Origin: VXNE01 sp965206615
Lineage (GTDB): Bacteria; Pseudomonadota; Gammaproteobacteria; Pseudomonadales; Azotimanducaceae
Assembly: GCA_965206615.1 (NCBI GenBank)
Contig: CBDBKI010000005.1
Span: 3,286,001-3,350,000 of the forward strand
Direction: 5' to 3'
DNA: 64,000 nucleotides
The notes beneath the pieces are model-generated. The model saw only the letters and a program-made list of their open reading frames with translations, ran no database searches and had not been told where the DNA came from. Made by a program: the position numbers and the translations under genes. The number at the start of each line of letters is the position of its first letter. The first letter of the stretch is position 1. This document shows positions 25,499 through 35,000 of the stretch, piece by piece.

Positions 25499-25852
25499 CT
25501 ACAGACCGCCGACTCTGGCAAGCGAGCCCCCGCGGATTCCCTGCACGAGGTGCAGGGCGCCGGTGAGGACCTTGAGCGGCGCGGGCGTCGCCACCTCCTT
25601 CGCGAAGATGTGCACCGCACCGTCGTGGACGAGCACCGGTACCAGGCCGCGCGGGTTGATGCCGAGGAACCACGGCCTGTAGCTGTCCTGCGCGGCCAGG
25701 TCGAGCGGGTGCGAGATCCAGTCGATGCCCTTGAGGTTCAGGAAGATGCGCGTCTTCTGGGAACAGGACGAGCCGGAAAAGTGGATCAGGTGCACGCCCT
25801 GCCAGTCCAGCACTTCGGTGGTCTTGATGTCCTGTTCGGCCAGCCGCACCAC
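25499..25852 (-). pseudogene. Glutathione S-transferase N-terminal fragment
   Basis: 117 residues. Residues 15-77 match a GST thioredoxin-like domain: VHLIHFSGSSCSQKTRIFLNLKGI (glutathione-site Ser/Cys), then DLAAQDSYRPWFLGINPRGLVPVLVHDGAVH. After residue 80, where the family has an ES..I motif, the sequence switches to FAKEVATPAPLKVLTG, and the entire helical C-terminal domain is missing. GGAGGAGGT precedes the GTG start. The IS element lies 48 bases upstream of the start and may have removed its promoter. I read it as a truncated gene; a very short GST-like protein is the alternative. Confidence 0.6.
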
Positions 25853-25974
25853 GCGCTCACCTCCTCCCGGTCATCCCTCTTCGCGCGTCCAGGGCTCGTC
25901 AACAGAAGGGAATTATATACTTTACTCCCAAAGAAATTCTATACTTCCCCCATTGAATCAACGGCTTGTATGCA

Positions 25975-26910
25975 ATGGACGACCACGTAACCGTCAGCAC
26001 CTACGAACTGTTCCGCATGTACCCCGACGCCGACTCGGGACGGCTCTACTTCGAGGAGATGCGCTGGGGGCCGGGCAACCGCGACATCGCCTGTCCGTGT
26101 TGCGGAGGCACGCAGAAGATCGGCGCACGCACGGGCAAGCGGACCGGCTACTACCGCTGCGGCGACTGCAAGGAGGAGTTCACCGTGCGCACCGGGACGG
26201 TGTTCGGTCGGTCGCACGTTCCCCTCAACAAGTGGCTCTACGCCATGTACGTCGTCGTGACGGCGCGCAAGGGTGTTTCCAGCCTTCAGCTTTCCAAAGA
26301 GATAGGTGTCACACAGAAAACCGCATGGTTCATGCTCGGCAGGCTGCGCGAGGCATGCGGCGGTGATCCGGCCAAGCTGGCGGGCATCGTGGAAGCCGAC
26401 GAGACGTTCGTCGGCGGCAAGGAAGGCAACAAGCACCCGCACAAGAAACTCAACATGGGGCGCGGCACGGTCGGCAAGCAAGCCGTCCTCGGGTTGCGCG
26501 AGCGCGGCGGTAGGTCCATCGCCATGCCCATCGAAGGCACGTCCAAAGCCACGCTGCACCGCGAGATCGCCAAGCACGTCGAACCCGGTAGCGAACTCCA
26601 CACCGACGAGCACTCGGGATACGACGACCTCCCCGCCTACATCCGCCGCCACGTCAAGCACGGCGCGGGCGAGTACGTCGGCGCGAACGACATCCACGTC
26701 AACAGCGTCGAGTCCATGTGGGCGGTCCTCAAGCGCGGCCTCTACGGAACGTGGCACAAGGCGTCGGTGAAGCACCTGCACCGCTACGTCAACGAGGCGA
26801 CGTTCAGGCTCAACGAGGGCAACGTCAGTATCCACACCCTTGACCGGCTGGCCTCGTTCGCCAGGATGACGGTCGGAAAACGCATCACCTACGAACAGTT
26901 GACCGCATGA
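25975..26910 (+). CDS. IS1595-family transposase
   Basis: A 311-residue transposase of the ISXO2-like group. A zinc ribbon is at residues 40-65 (C40/C43 and C62/C65, in IACPCCGGTQ and YYRCGDCKEEF). The catalytic acidic triad appears as Asp142 (VEADETFVGGK), Asp211 (LHTDEHSGYD) and Asn243/Glu246 (HVNSVESMW). The ATG at 25975 was chosen; a TTG three codons earlier keeps the frame. It is full length with no disruption, so the element may still move. Confidence 0.92.
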   Translation: MDDHVTVSTYELFRMYPDADSGRLYFEEMRWGPGNRDIACPCCGGTQKIGARTGKRTGYYRCGDCKEEFTVRTGTVFGRSHVPLNKWLYAMYVVVTARKGVSSLQLSKEIGVTQKTAWFMLGRLREACGGDPAKLAGIVEADETFVGGKEGNKHPHKKLNMGRGTVGKQAVLGLRERGGRSIAMPIEGTSKATLHREIAKHVEPGSELHTDEHSGYDDLPAYIRRHVKHGAGEYVGANDIHVNSVESMWAVLKRGLYGTWHKASVKHLHRYVNEATFRLNEGNVSIHTLDRLASFARMTVGKRITYEQLTA

Positions 26911-27222
26911 CGAAGGAACGCAAGCCCCGGTCGCCCCACCCGCAACTCGACGCGTTCACGCGACGTGTACTCGACTACCGCCCCTCGAAGGAAGGCGGCA
27001 AGTCCAAGAATCCGAAAGGGCGCTCGCAAAAACGCCATCAAGGTGCACCGGACCCAGGCGCGGGCCAGCATCGACGTGCCGGGGTCGGCGTTCACCGTGA
27101 CCGCGGAACGGCATGAGAAGGCGAGCCGGAGCCGGTGGCTCGTGGACGGCGCGGAGGTCAAGACGTGGATGCTCAGCCGCCGCGCATTGGAACCGTTGTT
27201 CTTTCCGGTGGGGGCGGGGTGA
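26907..27222 (+). CDS. Small IS passenger reading frame, possibly frameshifted
   Basis: The first 42 codons (MTKERKPRSPHPQLDAFTRR ... KNPKGRSQK) start in an ATGA overlap with the transposase stop. The frame then turns into an unlikely Arg/Gly/His-rich text, while a frame one base away continues NAIKVHRTQARASIDVPGSA and ends at 27222. The switch coincides with the A5 tract at 27028-27032. This is either a one-base error/mutation or programmed slippage. Function unknown. Confidence 0.4.
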
Positions 27223-27423
27223 TGGACGAACAGCGGCTGCATGGCCTTTAACGGTTTGGGGGAGTCAAATATATAATTCCCCAACAGAAAGGGTCACGTT
27301 CATGAACACATGATACGTGCGCTCGGTGTTGCGGTGTCAGCACCCTTGCCCGGAAGGCCGTCGGCGGCAACCCTGTCTCCGGGCTCTGCTACGCTCCACG
27401 GCACCGCCCTGGGAGCAGCGTCC

Positions 27424-29067
27424 ATGTCCGAAGTCACCGGCAACCAACTCGTCGCACGTCAACTGAAGCGCGCCGGCATCGACACGCTCTTCGGCGTCCT
27501 CGCCGGTCCCATGATCCAGGCGATGGGCGAGGCGCATCGCGAGGGCATCCGCTTCATCGGCTGCCGCCACGAGATGAACGCCTGTTTCATGGCCTCGGCC
27601 TGGGGATACATCAAGCGCCAGCCCGGCGTCGTGGCCGTGGGCAGCGGTCCCGGGATGACCAACACCGTGACACCCATGTACGTCGCGACCACGAGCGGCA
27701 TGCCCCTTACGGTGCTGGGCGGCTCCTTCCATGCACCGTTGTCCGGTCTCGGCGGGTTCCAGGAGGCGGATCAGATGGCGTTCGCCCGCCCGGCCACCAA
27801 GTGGCTCGCGCAGGCGCACGTGACGCGCGAGATTCCCCACCTGCTGCACCTGGCGCTCGGGCAGTCGGTGACCGGGCGGCCGGGCGCAACCTATGTCGAT
27901 CTGCCGAACAACGTCCTGCAGGGGAAGGTGGACGAATCGAGGACGCGCTACCGGAACCAGCCGCTCCGGGTAGACAAGCCGCGGCCCTCGCCCGACGCCA
28001 TCGACCGCCTCGCCGACCTGCTCGCAAATGCCAAGCGGCCACTGCTCATACTCGGCAAGGGCGCCGCCTGGTCGGACGCGGGTCCCGCCATCCAGAAGCT
28101 CGTCGACCGCGGCGTTCCGTACGTCACTTCGCCGATGGCGCGGGGTACCCTGCCCGACGACCAGCCGGCATTCATGAATGCGGCTCGCAGCGCGGCCCTG
28201 GGCGGCGCCGATGCGATCCTGATGCTCGGCGGGCGTTTCAACTGGATCTTCGGCAGTGGCGCGCCCGAGCGCCTGGCGCCTGACGTGCGGCTTGCGCAGG
28301 TTGATCTGGTCGAGGAGGAGTTCTACTCGGGAGCCGATCTCGATCTCGGCATCGTGGCCGACGTCGGCGCCGCCGTGGAAGCGCTCGACGATGCCCTGGG
28401 CGGACGGGGCTTCAGGACGGCGGACGGAGTCTGGTTCGACACTCTGGCACAGGCGCGGGACCGCAACGAGGCGCGCCTGCGCCAGCACTTCGACCCGCGG
28501 GCCGTGCCGATCCATCCGCCCCGCGTCGCAGAGGAACTGCGCAGGATCCTCCCCCGCGATGCCTCGATCGTGGCCGAAGGCGAGATCACCATGGCGGTCG
28601 CCCGCACCATGATCCCGAGCTTCGGCATGCGCACGCGGCTGAACGCCGGAACGACCGGTTGCATGGGTACCGGCGTGCCCTATGCCATCGGCGCGAAGCT
28701 CGCGCGCCCCAAAGCGGCCTCGGTGCTGGTGTGCGGGGACTACGCCTTCGGCGCCGCGTTCAACGACATCGAGACCGCGCAGCGGGTCGGCGCCAACGTC
28801 GTCTGCGTGGTCCTCGACAACGAGGGCGTGACCGGACACCGCATGGCGCAACGCAGCTTCGACGGCGACCTGACCGCCGGCGCGATGCTGCCCGTGCAGT
28901 ACGAGAAGATCGCGGAGATGGTGGACGGGCATGCCGAAGCGGTGGACCGGCCCGAGCAGATCCGCCCGGCCCTCGAACGGGCGCTCGCGGCCGACGCGCC
29001 GGCGGTGGTGCACGTGCGGGTCGACCCGGAGTGGGCGCCCGGCGGCGGCGGCGTGTACCTGGGCTGA
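27424..29067 (+). CDS. Thiamine-diphosphate enzyme (acetolactate synthase/2-hydroxyacyl-CoA lyase-like)
   Basis: A 547-residue three-domain ThDP enzyme. The pyrimidine domain has GVLAGPMIQAM and the catalytic Glu50 in CRHEMNACFMASAWGY. The middle domain has PLLILGKGAAWSDA. The PP domain has AGTTGCMGTGVPYAIGAKLA and the ThDP motif GDYAFGAAFNDIETA ... VVLDNEG. The order fits acetolactate synthase, oxalyl-CoA decarboxylase and 2-hydroxyacyl-CoA lyase; the substrate cannot be chosen from sequence alone. The CoA-linked neighbourhood favours an acyl-CoA lyase. The ATG at 27424 starts the domain. The 142 bases after the IS hold no other feature. Confidence 0.85.
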   Translation: MSEVTGNQLVARQLKRAGIDTLFGVLAGPMIQAMGEAHREGIRFIGCRHEMNACFMASAWGYIKRQPGVVAVGSGPGMTNTVTPMYVATTSGMPLTVLGGSFHAPLSGLGGFQEADQMAFARPATKWLAQAHVTREIPHLLHLALGQSVTGRPGATYVDLPNNVLQGKVDESRTRYRNQPLRVDKPRPSPDAIDRLADLLANAKRPLLILGKGAAWSDAGPAIQKLVDRGVPYVTSPMARGTLPDDQPAFMNAARSAALGGADAILMLGGRFNWIFGSGAPERLAPDVRLAQVDLVEEEFYSGADLDLGIVADVGAAVEALDDALGGRGFRTADGVWFDTLAQARDRNEARLRQHFDPRAVPIHPPRVAEELRRILPRDASIVAEGEITMAVARTMIPSFGMRTRLNAGTTGCMGTGVPYAIGAKLARPKAASVLVCGDYAFGAAFNDIETAQRVGANVVCVVLDNEGVTGHRMAQRSFDGDLTAGAMLPVQYEKIAEMVDGHAEAVDRPEQIRPALERALAADAPAVVHVRVDPEWAPGGGGVYLG

Positions 29068-29184
29068 GAGCCCCGTCGGCGCAGACCGCCCTTGGCGACT
29101 TCCCGCGGCTCCGGGCAGCCCTCTCTTGAGACCGGACCCGGAATGCGCGAAAGTGCCGGCAGCCAAGAGACAACGGAGGGGCAC

Positions 29185-30348
29185 ATGGACCCGATTTCCG
29201 CGGACTCGCACGTCATGGAAGCCGAGGACGTCTTCATCGGCCTGCCGGAACGTTTCGGCGATGATGCACCACGCGTGGTCAACGCCGGAACGGACGACGA
29301 CGCCATCGTCATTCCGGCCCTCGGACCGCGCGGCGTGCGCAAGCGCATGGGCTGGGCCGGCATGCGCACCCGCAACGGCATCGCCGTCGACCGCCGCGAG
29401 GGCCACAAGCCCGAGGTGGACGACCTGACCGACGCCGAGGCGCGCAAGCTCCTCGCGAAGGGCTACGAGGGCCTGCGCGCCGGCATCCGTGACGGCGCCC
29501 GACGCGGCGAGGATCAGGACATCGACGGCGTCGCCGCGGAGTTCCTGTATCCCGGCTTCTTCGGCATGTTCGCGTTCGAGAACACCGAGCTGCTCGTCGC
29601 CTGCCAGCGTAACTACAACGACTGGCTGCACGACTACGCGTCGGCGGCGAACGGGCGGCTCTACGGCCTGGCCGCGATCCCGGTGCAGGATCCCGAGGCG
29701 GCGGCCGCCGAACTCGAGCGCGTGATCGCCATGGGCTACAAGGGCGGCTGCATCCCCTGCACGTCGCCCGCCGAGAGGCCGTATTTCGACGCGGTGTACG
29801 AGCCCATCTGGTCGCTGGCCGAGGAGGCGGGGTTCCCCCTCTCCATGCACGTCGCCACGAACGCCCACCTGCCCCGGGAGTACCGCCAGAAACACCCGAA
29901 CGGCGACTCCGTCTTCGACTACGCGAACACGGCCAGCACGATCTCCCGCACGCTGGTCGAACTGATGTGCCGCGGCGTCGCCGAGCGCCACCCGAACCTC
30001 AAGTTCGTGGTCAGCGAGTTCAATGCCGGCTGGATCGCCTACTGGCTGAACCGTGTCGACCAGGGCCTGCAGCGCGAACACCGCTTCCGCTCCGAGGCGT
30101 TCACCGGCGAGCGTCCGCAGGAAGTCTGGCGGCGGCAGTTCTACGCCACCATCGAGGACGACCGCCCGGCGATCCTCACGCGCGAGCTCATCGGCGTCGA
30201 CAACCTCATGTGGGGTTCGGACTATCCCCACGTCGACTCGACCTGGCCCTGCTCGCGGGAAGTCCTCGACGAGATCTTCGAGGGCGTACCGACCGACGAG
30301 CGCGAGCGCATCACCCACGGCAACGTGACGGCGCTGTACGGCCTCTGA
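29185..30348 (+). CDS. Amidohydrolase-family protein (ACMSD-like)
   Basis: A 387-residue TIM-barrel protein. ISADSHVMEAEDVF is the N-terminal metal motif, where DxH replaces HxH. PLSMHVATNAH (about residue 218) and LMWGSDYPHVDSTWP (about 344) supply the later His and Asp. This is the Amidohydro_2 family of decarboxylases/hydrolases acting on aromatic or cyclic acids. The ATG at 29185 has GGAGG eight bases upstream. It follows the ThDP enzyme by 117 bases with the same direction, so both may serve one catabolic route. Substrate unknown. Confidence 0.87.
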   Translation: MDPISADSHVMEAEDVFIGLPERFGDDAPRVVNAGTDDDAIVIPALGPRGVRKRMGWAGMRTRNGIAVDRREGHKPEVDDLTDAEARKLLAKGYEGLRAGIRDGARRGEDQDIDGVAAEFLYPGFFGMFAFENTELLVACQRNYNDWLHDYASAANGRLYGLAAIPVQDPEAAAAELERVIAMGYKGGCIPCTSPAERPYFDAVYEPIWSLAEEAGFPLSMHVATNAHLPREYRQKHPNGDSVFDYANTASTISRTLVELMCRGVAERHPNLKFVVSEFNAGWIAYWLNRVDQGLQREHRFRSEAFTGERPQEVWRRQFYATIEDDRPAILTRELIGVDNLMWGSDYPHVDSTWPCSREVLDEIFEGVPTDERERITHGNVTALYGL

Positions 30349-30370
30349 TCCCGGCTGCCGGAAGCGTTCT

Positions 30371-31225
30371 TCAGAGGCTCCGCGCTTCCCGCAGTACCTC
30401 GCGGTAGAAGCTCTGCACCAGCGGGCGCGAGAACATCGACTTGCGCGCGACGAAGCGCACCGGGCGGTTGAGCCCCTCCGCGCCGAGCGGGATGAGCGCC
30501 TCCGGTGCAATCGCGAGCGTGCGCGCGACCCCCGCCGGGACCAGGGCATGCCCCAGCCCCGCGAGCGCCATCTGCGCCGCTGCGAAGAACGACTCGAGCG
30601 AGGCGCGCCGCGTGATGTGCAGGCGCCGCATGTCGTCCTCGATCGAGGCCCAGGCGCCCGAGCGCGACTCGATGGTGATGACGTCGAGCCGCACCCCGGG
30701 GGCGTAGTCGATCGGCTCCAGCGCCGCCGGCACGATGACCATCGGCTCGAGTCGCAGCAGTTCGCTTTGCAAGTCCGTATCGGCGTCCGCAGAACCCGTG
30801 CAGATACCGATCATGTACTCGCCGGAGCGAATGCGGTCGAGCACCACCGGCGAGCGTTGCGCATGGAAGTCGAACTCCACCTCCGGCAGCGCGTCGTGGA
30901 CGCGCGCGAACAGACTCGGACCCCAGCTCGAGAGGATCGCTTCGGAGACGCCGAGGATGAGCTTGCCCTTGCGCAGCGCGTTGTCCTCGAGGAAGACGCT
31001 GCGCACCTCCGAGATGAGCGGCGTCACCTTCTCCACGAGCCGAGTGCCGTGATGCGTAAGCGCCACCCGCCGCCCCTGGCGTTCGATCAGCTTGCGATCG
31101 TAGTAGCGCTCGAGCGCCGCGATCCGCTTCGACACCGCGCTCTGCGAGATCTGCAGGACCGTGCCGGTTTCCATCATGGTGCCGGTCTTCGACAACGCGA
31201 CGAGGGTTTCGAGGTTCTCGATCAT
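30371..31225 (-). CDS. LysR-family transcriptional regulator
   Basis: A 284-residue LysR protein. The helix-turn-helix is LVALSKTGTMMETGTVLQIS, then QSAVSKRIAALERYYDRKL, with ALTHHGTRLVEKV after it. The effector domain covers about residues 90-284 (KLILGVSEAILSSWGPSLF, YMIGICTGSADADTDL). It is convergent with the amidohydrolase gene and divergent from the TSUP permease, whose gene it most likely controls. The 81-base gap contains ATAATGCCAACTATT, a T-N11-A type pattern, too weak to call an operator. Confidence 0.87.
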   Translation of the reverse strand: MIENLETLVALSKTGTMMETGTVLQISQSAVSKRIAALERYYDRKLIERQGRRVALTHHGTRLVEKVTPLISEVRSVFLEDNALRKGKLILGVSEAILSSWGPSLFARVHDALPEVEFDFHAQRSPVVLDRIRSGEYMIGICTGSADADTDLQSELLRLEPMVIVPAALEPIDYAPGVRLDVITIESRSGAWASIEDDMRRLHITRRASLESFFAAAQMALAGLGHALVPAGVARTLAIAPEALIPLGAEGLNRPVRFVARKSMFSRPLVQSFYREVLREARSL

Positions 31226-31306
31226 CAGTCCCGCACAATCATTCCCTACCGGACAGCATCATAATGCCAACTATTCTCTCCCGTCGCATTTCGGAGGGAC
31301 AGGGCG

Positions 31307-32050
31307 TTGATCGTCTGGGCCACCATCCTCGTCAGCGTGCTCGGCACGGCCATCCTCTCCGGCGTGATCGGGATGGCCGGCGGGCTCGTCCTCATGGGCG
31401 TGCTGGTCTGGCTGCTGCCGGTCTCGGCCGCGATGATCGTGCACGGTGCGGTGCAGGCCGCCTCCAACGGCGCGCGCTGGCTGTTCCTGCGCGGACACAC
31501 GCAGTGGCGCATCGTGCCGCCCTACGCCGCCGGCGCGGCCCTGGTCGTCGGGGCATTCGCGGCCGTGACACTCGTTCCGGACCCCGGTGTCGTGCTGATG
31601 CTGATCGGCGCCTTTCCGTGGCTTGCGCGCGCCATGCCCCGCAGCTGGGCGCTCGACATCGCCCGACCCGTGACGGCCTTCGCGTGCGGAGCGGTGGTCA
31701 CGGCGGCGCAACTCTTCGCCGGGGCATCCGGGCCCCTGCTCGACGCCTTCTACCTGCATAGCCCGCTCGACCGCTACCAGGTCGTCGCCAGCAAGGCCTT
31801 CACGCAGACGCTCGGGCACCTGGCCAAGGTCGGCTACTACGGGATCCTGGTGGGCGGTGTGGATGCCGGCGTCGACGGGTCGGCGTGGCTACTCGTCGTC
31901 GCCTGCCTCGTCGCCATCGCGGGCGCCCGTATCGGCACCCGGCTGCTCGGTCGGGTGAGCGACGACCGCTTTCGCCGCATCAGCGGCTACGTGATCCTGG
32001 CCCTGGGCGCCTTCTGCTTCGCGAAGGGCGCACTGGATACGCTCGGGTAA
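31307..32050 (+). CDS. TSUP-family (TauE/SafE) membrane permease
   Basis: A 247-residue inner-membrane protein with seven to eight predicted hydrophobic segments. The first repeat opens VWATILVSVLGTAILSGVIGMAGG, the family's N-terminal Gly motif; the second has AFACGAVVTAAQLFAGASGPLLDAF. TSUP proteins export or import small anions such as sulfite, sulfoacetate or organic acids. The TTG start follows GGAGGG at a good distance. Regulation by the adjacent LysR is inferred. Confidence 0.85.
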   Translation: MIVWATILVSVLGTAILSGVIGMAGGLVLMGVLVWLLPVSAAMIVHGAVQAASNGARWLFLRGHTQWRIVPPYAAGAALVVGAFAAVTLVPDPGVVLMLIGAFPWLARAMPRSWALDIARPVTAFACGAVVTAAQLFAGASGPLLDAFYLHSPLDRYQVVASKAFTQTLGHLAKVGYYGILVGGVDAGVDGSAWLLVVACLVAIAGARIGTRLLGRVSDDRFRRISGYVILALGAFCFAKGALDTLG

Positions 32051-32066
32051 CAAGCGCGGAGCGGCG

Positions 32067-35000
32067 TCAGTCGACGGGCCGGACGACGAACAGCAGGTCG
32101 CCGGCGTTCACCTGCTGGCCGCTCGACACGTTGATGCGGGCGACGACATGGTGCCGGGACGCGTACAGGGCATCGTCCGACGTGTTGAAGTCACCGAGAC
32201 GCAGCGGCGTGAAGGTCTTGAACGCCTCGAGCTGACAGAGCATGTCGTCGAGGCCGATCCGTTGACCTACCTGGACGTAGTCCCCTTCTGCCGGCGACGG
32301 CGCCGAGTAGAAGATCCCCGTGGACGGCGACAGCACGCGCAACTCCTCGCTGTCCTCGATGGTCACCGCCTCGCGGCCGATGCCGCGCGCATCGTCCCCG
32401 GCGGCCGCCTCGATCTCCTCGATCATGCCGGCGGCATCCGTGCGCGCCAGAAACGCCGGCAGGTAGCCGGTGTCGTAGTCCCCCGCACGAAACACCGGGT
32501 CGCGCAGCACGCGCTTGACGAGGGGCACGTTGGTGGCGATGCCGCCGATCCGGACCCGATCGAGGTACGCCGCCAGCCGGTCGGCCGCCTCGTCCCGGTC
32601 CCGCCCATGCGCGATGACCTGCGCGATCATGCTGTCGTAGTACGGCGAGACGAACTTGCCCTCCGCCGCCGCGCTGATGACGTCGATGTGCTCGGCTTCC
32701 GGCAACTCGCATGTCGTGATGGCGCCCGGACTCGGTCGGAACGACAGGTCGCCGTCCGGCCCGGCCGTGAGTCGCTCCGCATTGATCCGCGCCTCGATCG
32801 CGTAGCCGTCGCGGCCCACCTTGAGCGATTCGATCGCATCGCCGGCGGCGATGCGAAACTGCTCGCCGACGATGTCGACCCCCGATACCTGCTCCGTGAC
32901 CGGATGCTCGACCTGCAGCCGCGTGTTCATCTCCATGAAGTACACGGCGTCGGCCTCGATGTCGTAGATGAACTCGACGGTGCCCGCACCCACGTAGCCG
33001 ACCTCGCAGGCGATCGCGGCCGTGTGCTGCAACACGGCCTTGACCAGGGGCTCCGGCAAGGCCGTGGAACCCGACTCCTCGATGACCTTCTGCTTGTCTC
33101 GCTGTACGCTGCAGTCCCGCAACCCGAGGACGCGCGTGTTGCCGTGATAGTCGCGCAGCAACTGCGCCTCGATGTGCCGGAGCGACGTGACGTATTTCTC
33201 GAGGTAGACGTCGCCGTTGCCGAAGGCGCCACGGGCCTCCGCCGATACGCGCTGAAACAGCTCGTGGAAGCGCTCGGAAGACTCGACCAGCTGGATGCCC
33301 TTGCCGCCGCCGCCGTGGACGGCCTTGATGAGCACCGGGTAGCCGATCTTCTCGGCCAGCTCCGCCGCGCGGTCCGGGTCGGTCACGATCCCGTGGCTGC
33401 CCGGCACCACCGGCACGCCGAGGCGCAGGGCGGTATTGATGGCGTTGGACTTGTTGCCCATCGTCTCCATGCTCGAGACCGGCGGGCCGACGAAGTTGAT
33501 GCCGTGGGAGCGCACCAACGCAGCGAACTGGCTGCTCTCGGACAGGAATCCGATGCCCGGATGCAGCGCGTCGACCCCTTCGTGTTCCGCGATCGAAAGC
33601 ACACTCAGCGCGTTCAGATAGCTCTCGTCGGGGGTCGCACCGCCGATGCATACGAGGGCATCGCCTTCCCCGAGCATGTCCGCCGGCGCCGCCTCCATGT
33701 CCGGATCGGATTGCACGAGGACCACCTTGATGCCACGTCGTTGCGCGACGCGGATGAGCTTCACGGCCGTGCAGCCCCGCGCGTGGATCAGCACCTTCGA
33801 GACCGGGCGCACGAGGTCGGCTTCGCTGACGCGCGGCTTGGCCCTCGGGGCCGGCCGAGCCTGGCGGTCGAGGACCCCCGCCATGACGAGGCGCACCACC
33901 TCCACGACGGTCTCTTCCGGCACCGGAATCTCCGGGTCGATCGCGCGTAGCGCATCGTCGAGGTCCGGCAGGAAAGGGTGTTTCACCAGGCCCTGCATCG
34001 CACCCGGCGTGCGGCACAGATAGTTCGAGAGGATCGAGTCCGACGGCAGATTCGACGGCACGACGATCTGCCCCGCAAAGGGCATGCTCGTGCCCGAGAA
34101 GTAGTACGTCTGCACCAGCGGGTGCGTGACGAAGCTGGCCTGTGCCCCGCCGGTGCAATCTCCGTAGCCGAACACGATGACGGGTAACTCGTGATCGCGG
34201 ATGAAGCGCGTCAGGCGATCGTTGATGGCCGCCATGGAGAAGAGCGCGCCCGCGCCTTCCTTCGTCTGCATGCCGCCCGACGAGATGAAGCAGATGACCG
34301 GCAGGCGATGTTCGGCACAGTGCACGAGGAGCTTGCAGAACTTCTCCGCGCTCGCCATGTCGAAGGCGCCGGCCTGGAAATCGGCGTTTGAGATCACCGC
34401 GCCGACCCGCATTCCTCCCGCGCCGTCCTCGAACGAGCCGACGCCCGTGACTACTCCGCACGGGGTCATGTCCCGGGAGAGCGCCCCTTCGATCGAGAGC
34501 CGCAGTCCCGGAAACTCGCAGGGGTCGGAACTCAGGAGGTCCGGATAGAGTTCCTCGAAGTCCGTGAAGAAGGTCTCGATGAAGGCGTTCGATCCGGTCG
34601 CGCGGCGTTTCTTGAAGCCGTTCAGGGCGTTCTGCATGCGCAGGTCCCGATAGGCGATCGTCAGCCGGTTCCAGAAATCCTTCCTGCGACCGATGTTGCG
34701 CGGCGAGATGCGACCGTCATAGCGTTTGCCGTCCCATTCCGCGTTCAGGTACGAGACGACGAGCCTCTCGAACAGGAACGTCACCACCACGAACAGCGTG
34801 TCCGACAGGTGCGCGAACGCGCTCTTCTTCCACTCTTCGACCGCCCGCAGGTTGTCGCTCGATCCGCGCATCCCGTCGATGCGCAGGAACCAGTCAAAGA
34901 ACCGCCTGCGCAGCGTCTCCACCGGTTCGTCACCGGACAGGTCCCGGGCCGCCCCATCGAAGGCCGCGCGCACCAGCGCGCTGACGGTGGCTTTCGAGAG

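Larger units (their letters stand above)
25908..27281 (+). mobile_element. IS1595-family insertion sequence, complete
   Basis: 1374 bp. The ends are inverted repeats: left GGGAATTATATACTTTACTC (25908-25927), and the right end read inward begins GGGAATTATATATTTGACTC, with two mismatches in 20. An exact 8-bp direct repeat CAACAGAA flanks it at 25900-25907 and 27282-27289, the target duplication length known for IS1595-family elements. It carries a transposase and a small second frame. Intact ends, intact transposase and perfect duplication indicate recent insertion. Confidence 0.93.

Noticed and set aside
25570..25620. The end of the GST fragment considered as another in-frame Sec/readthrough case
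   Set aside because: The change in text is not at a stop codon, and the remaining frame does not resume GST homology in any frame.
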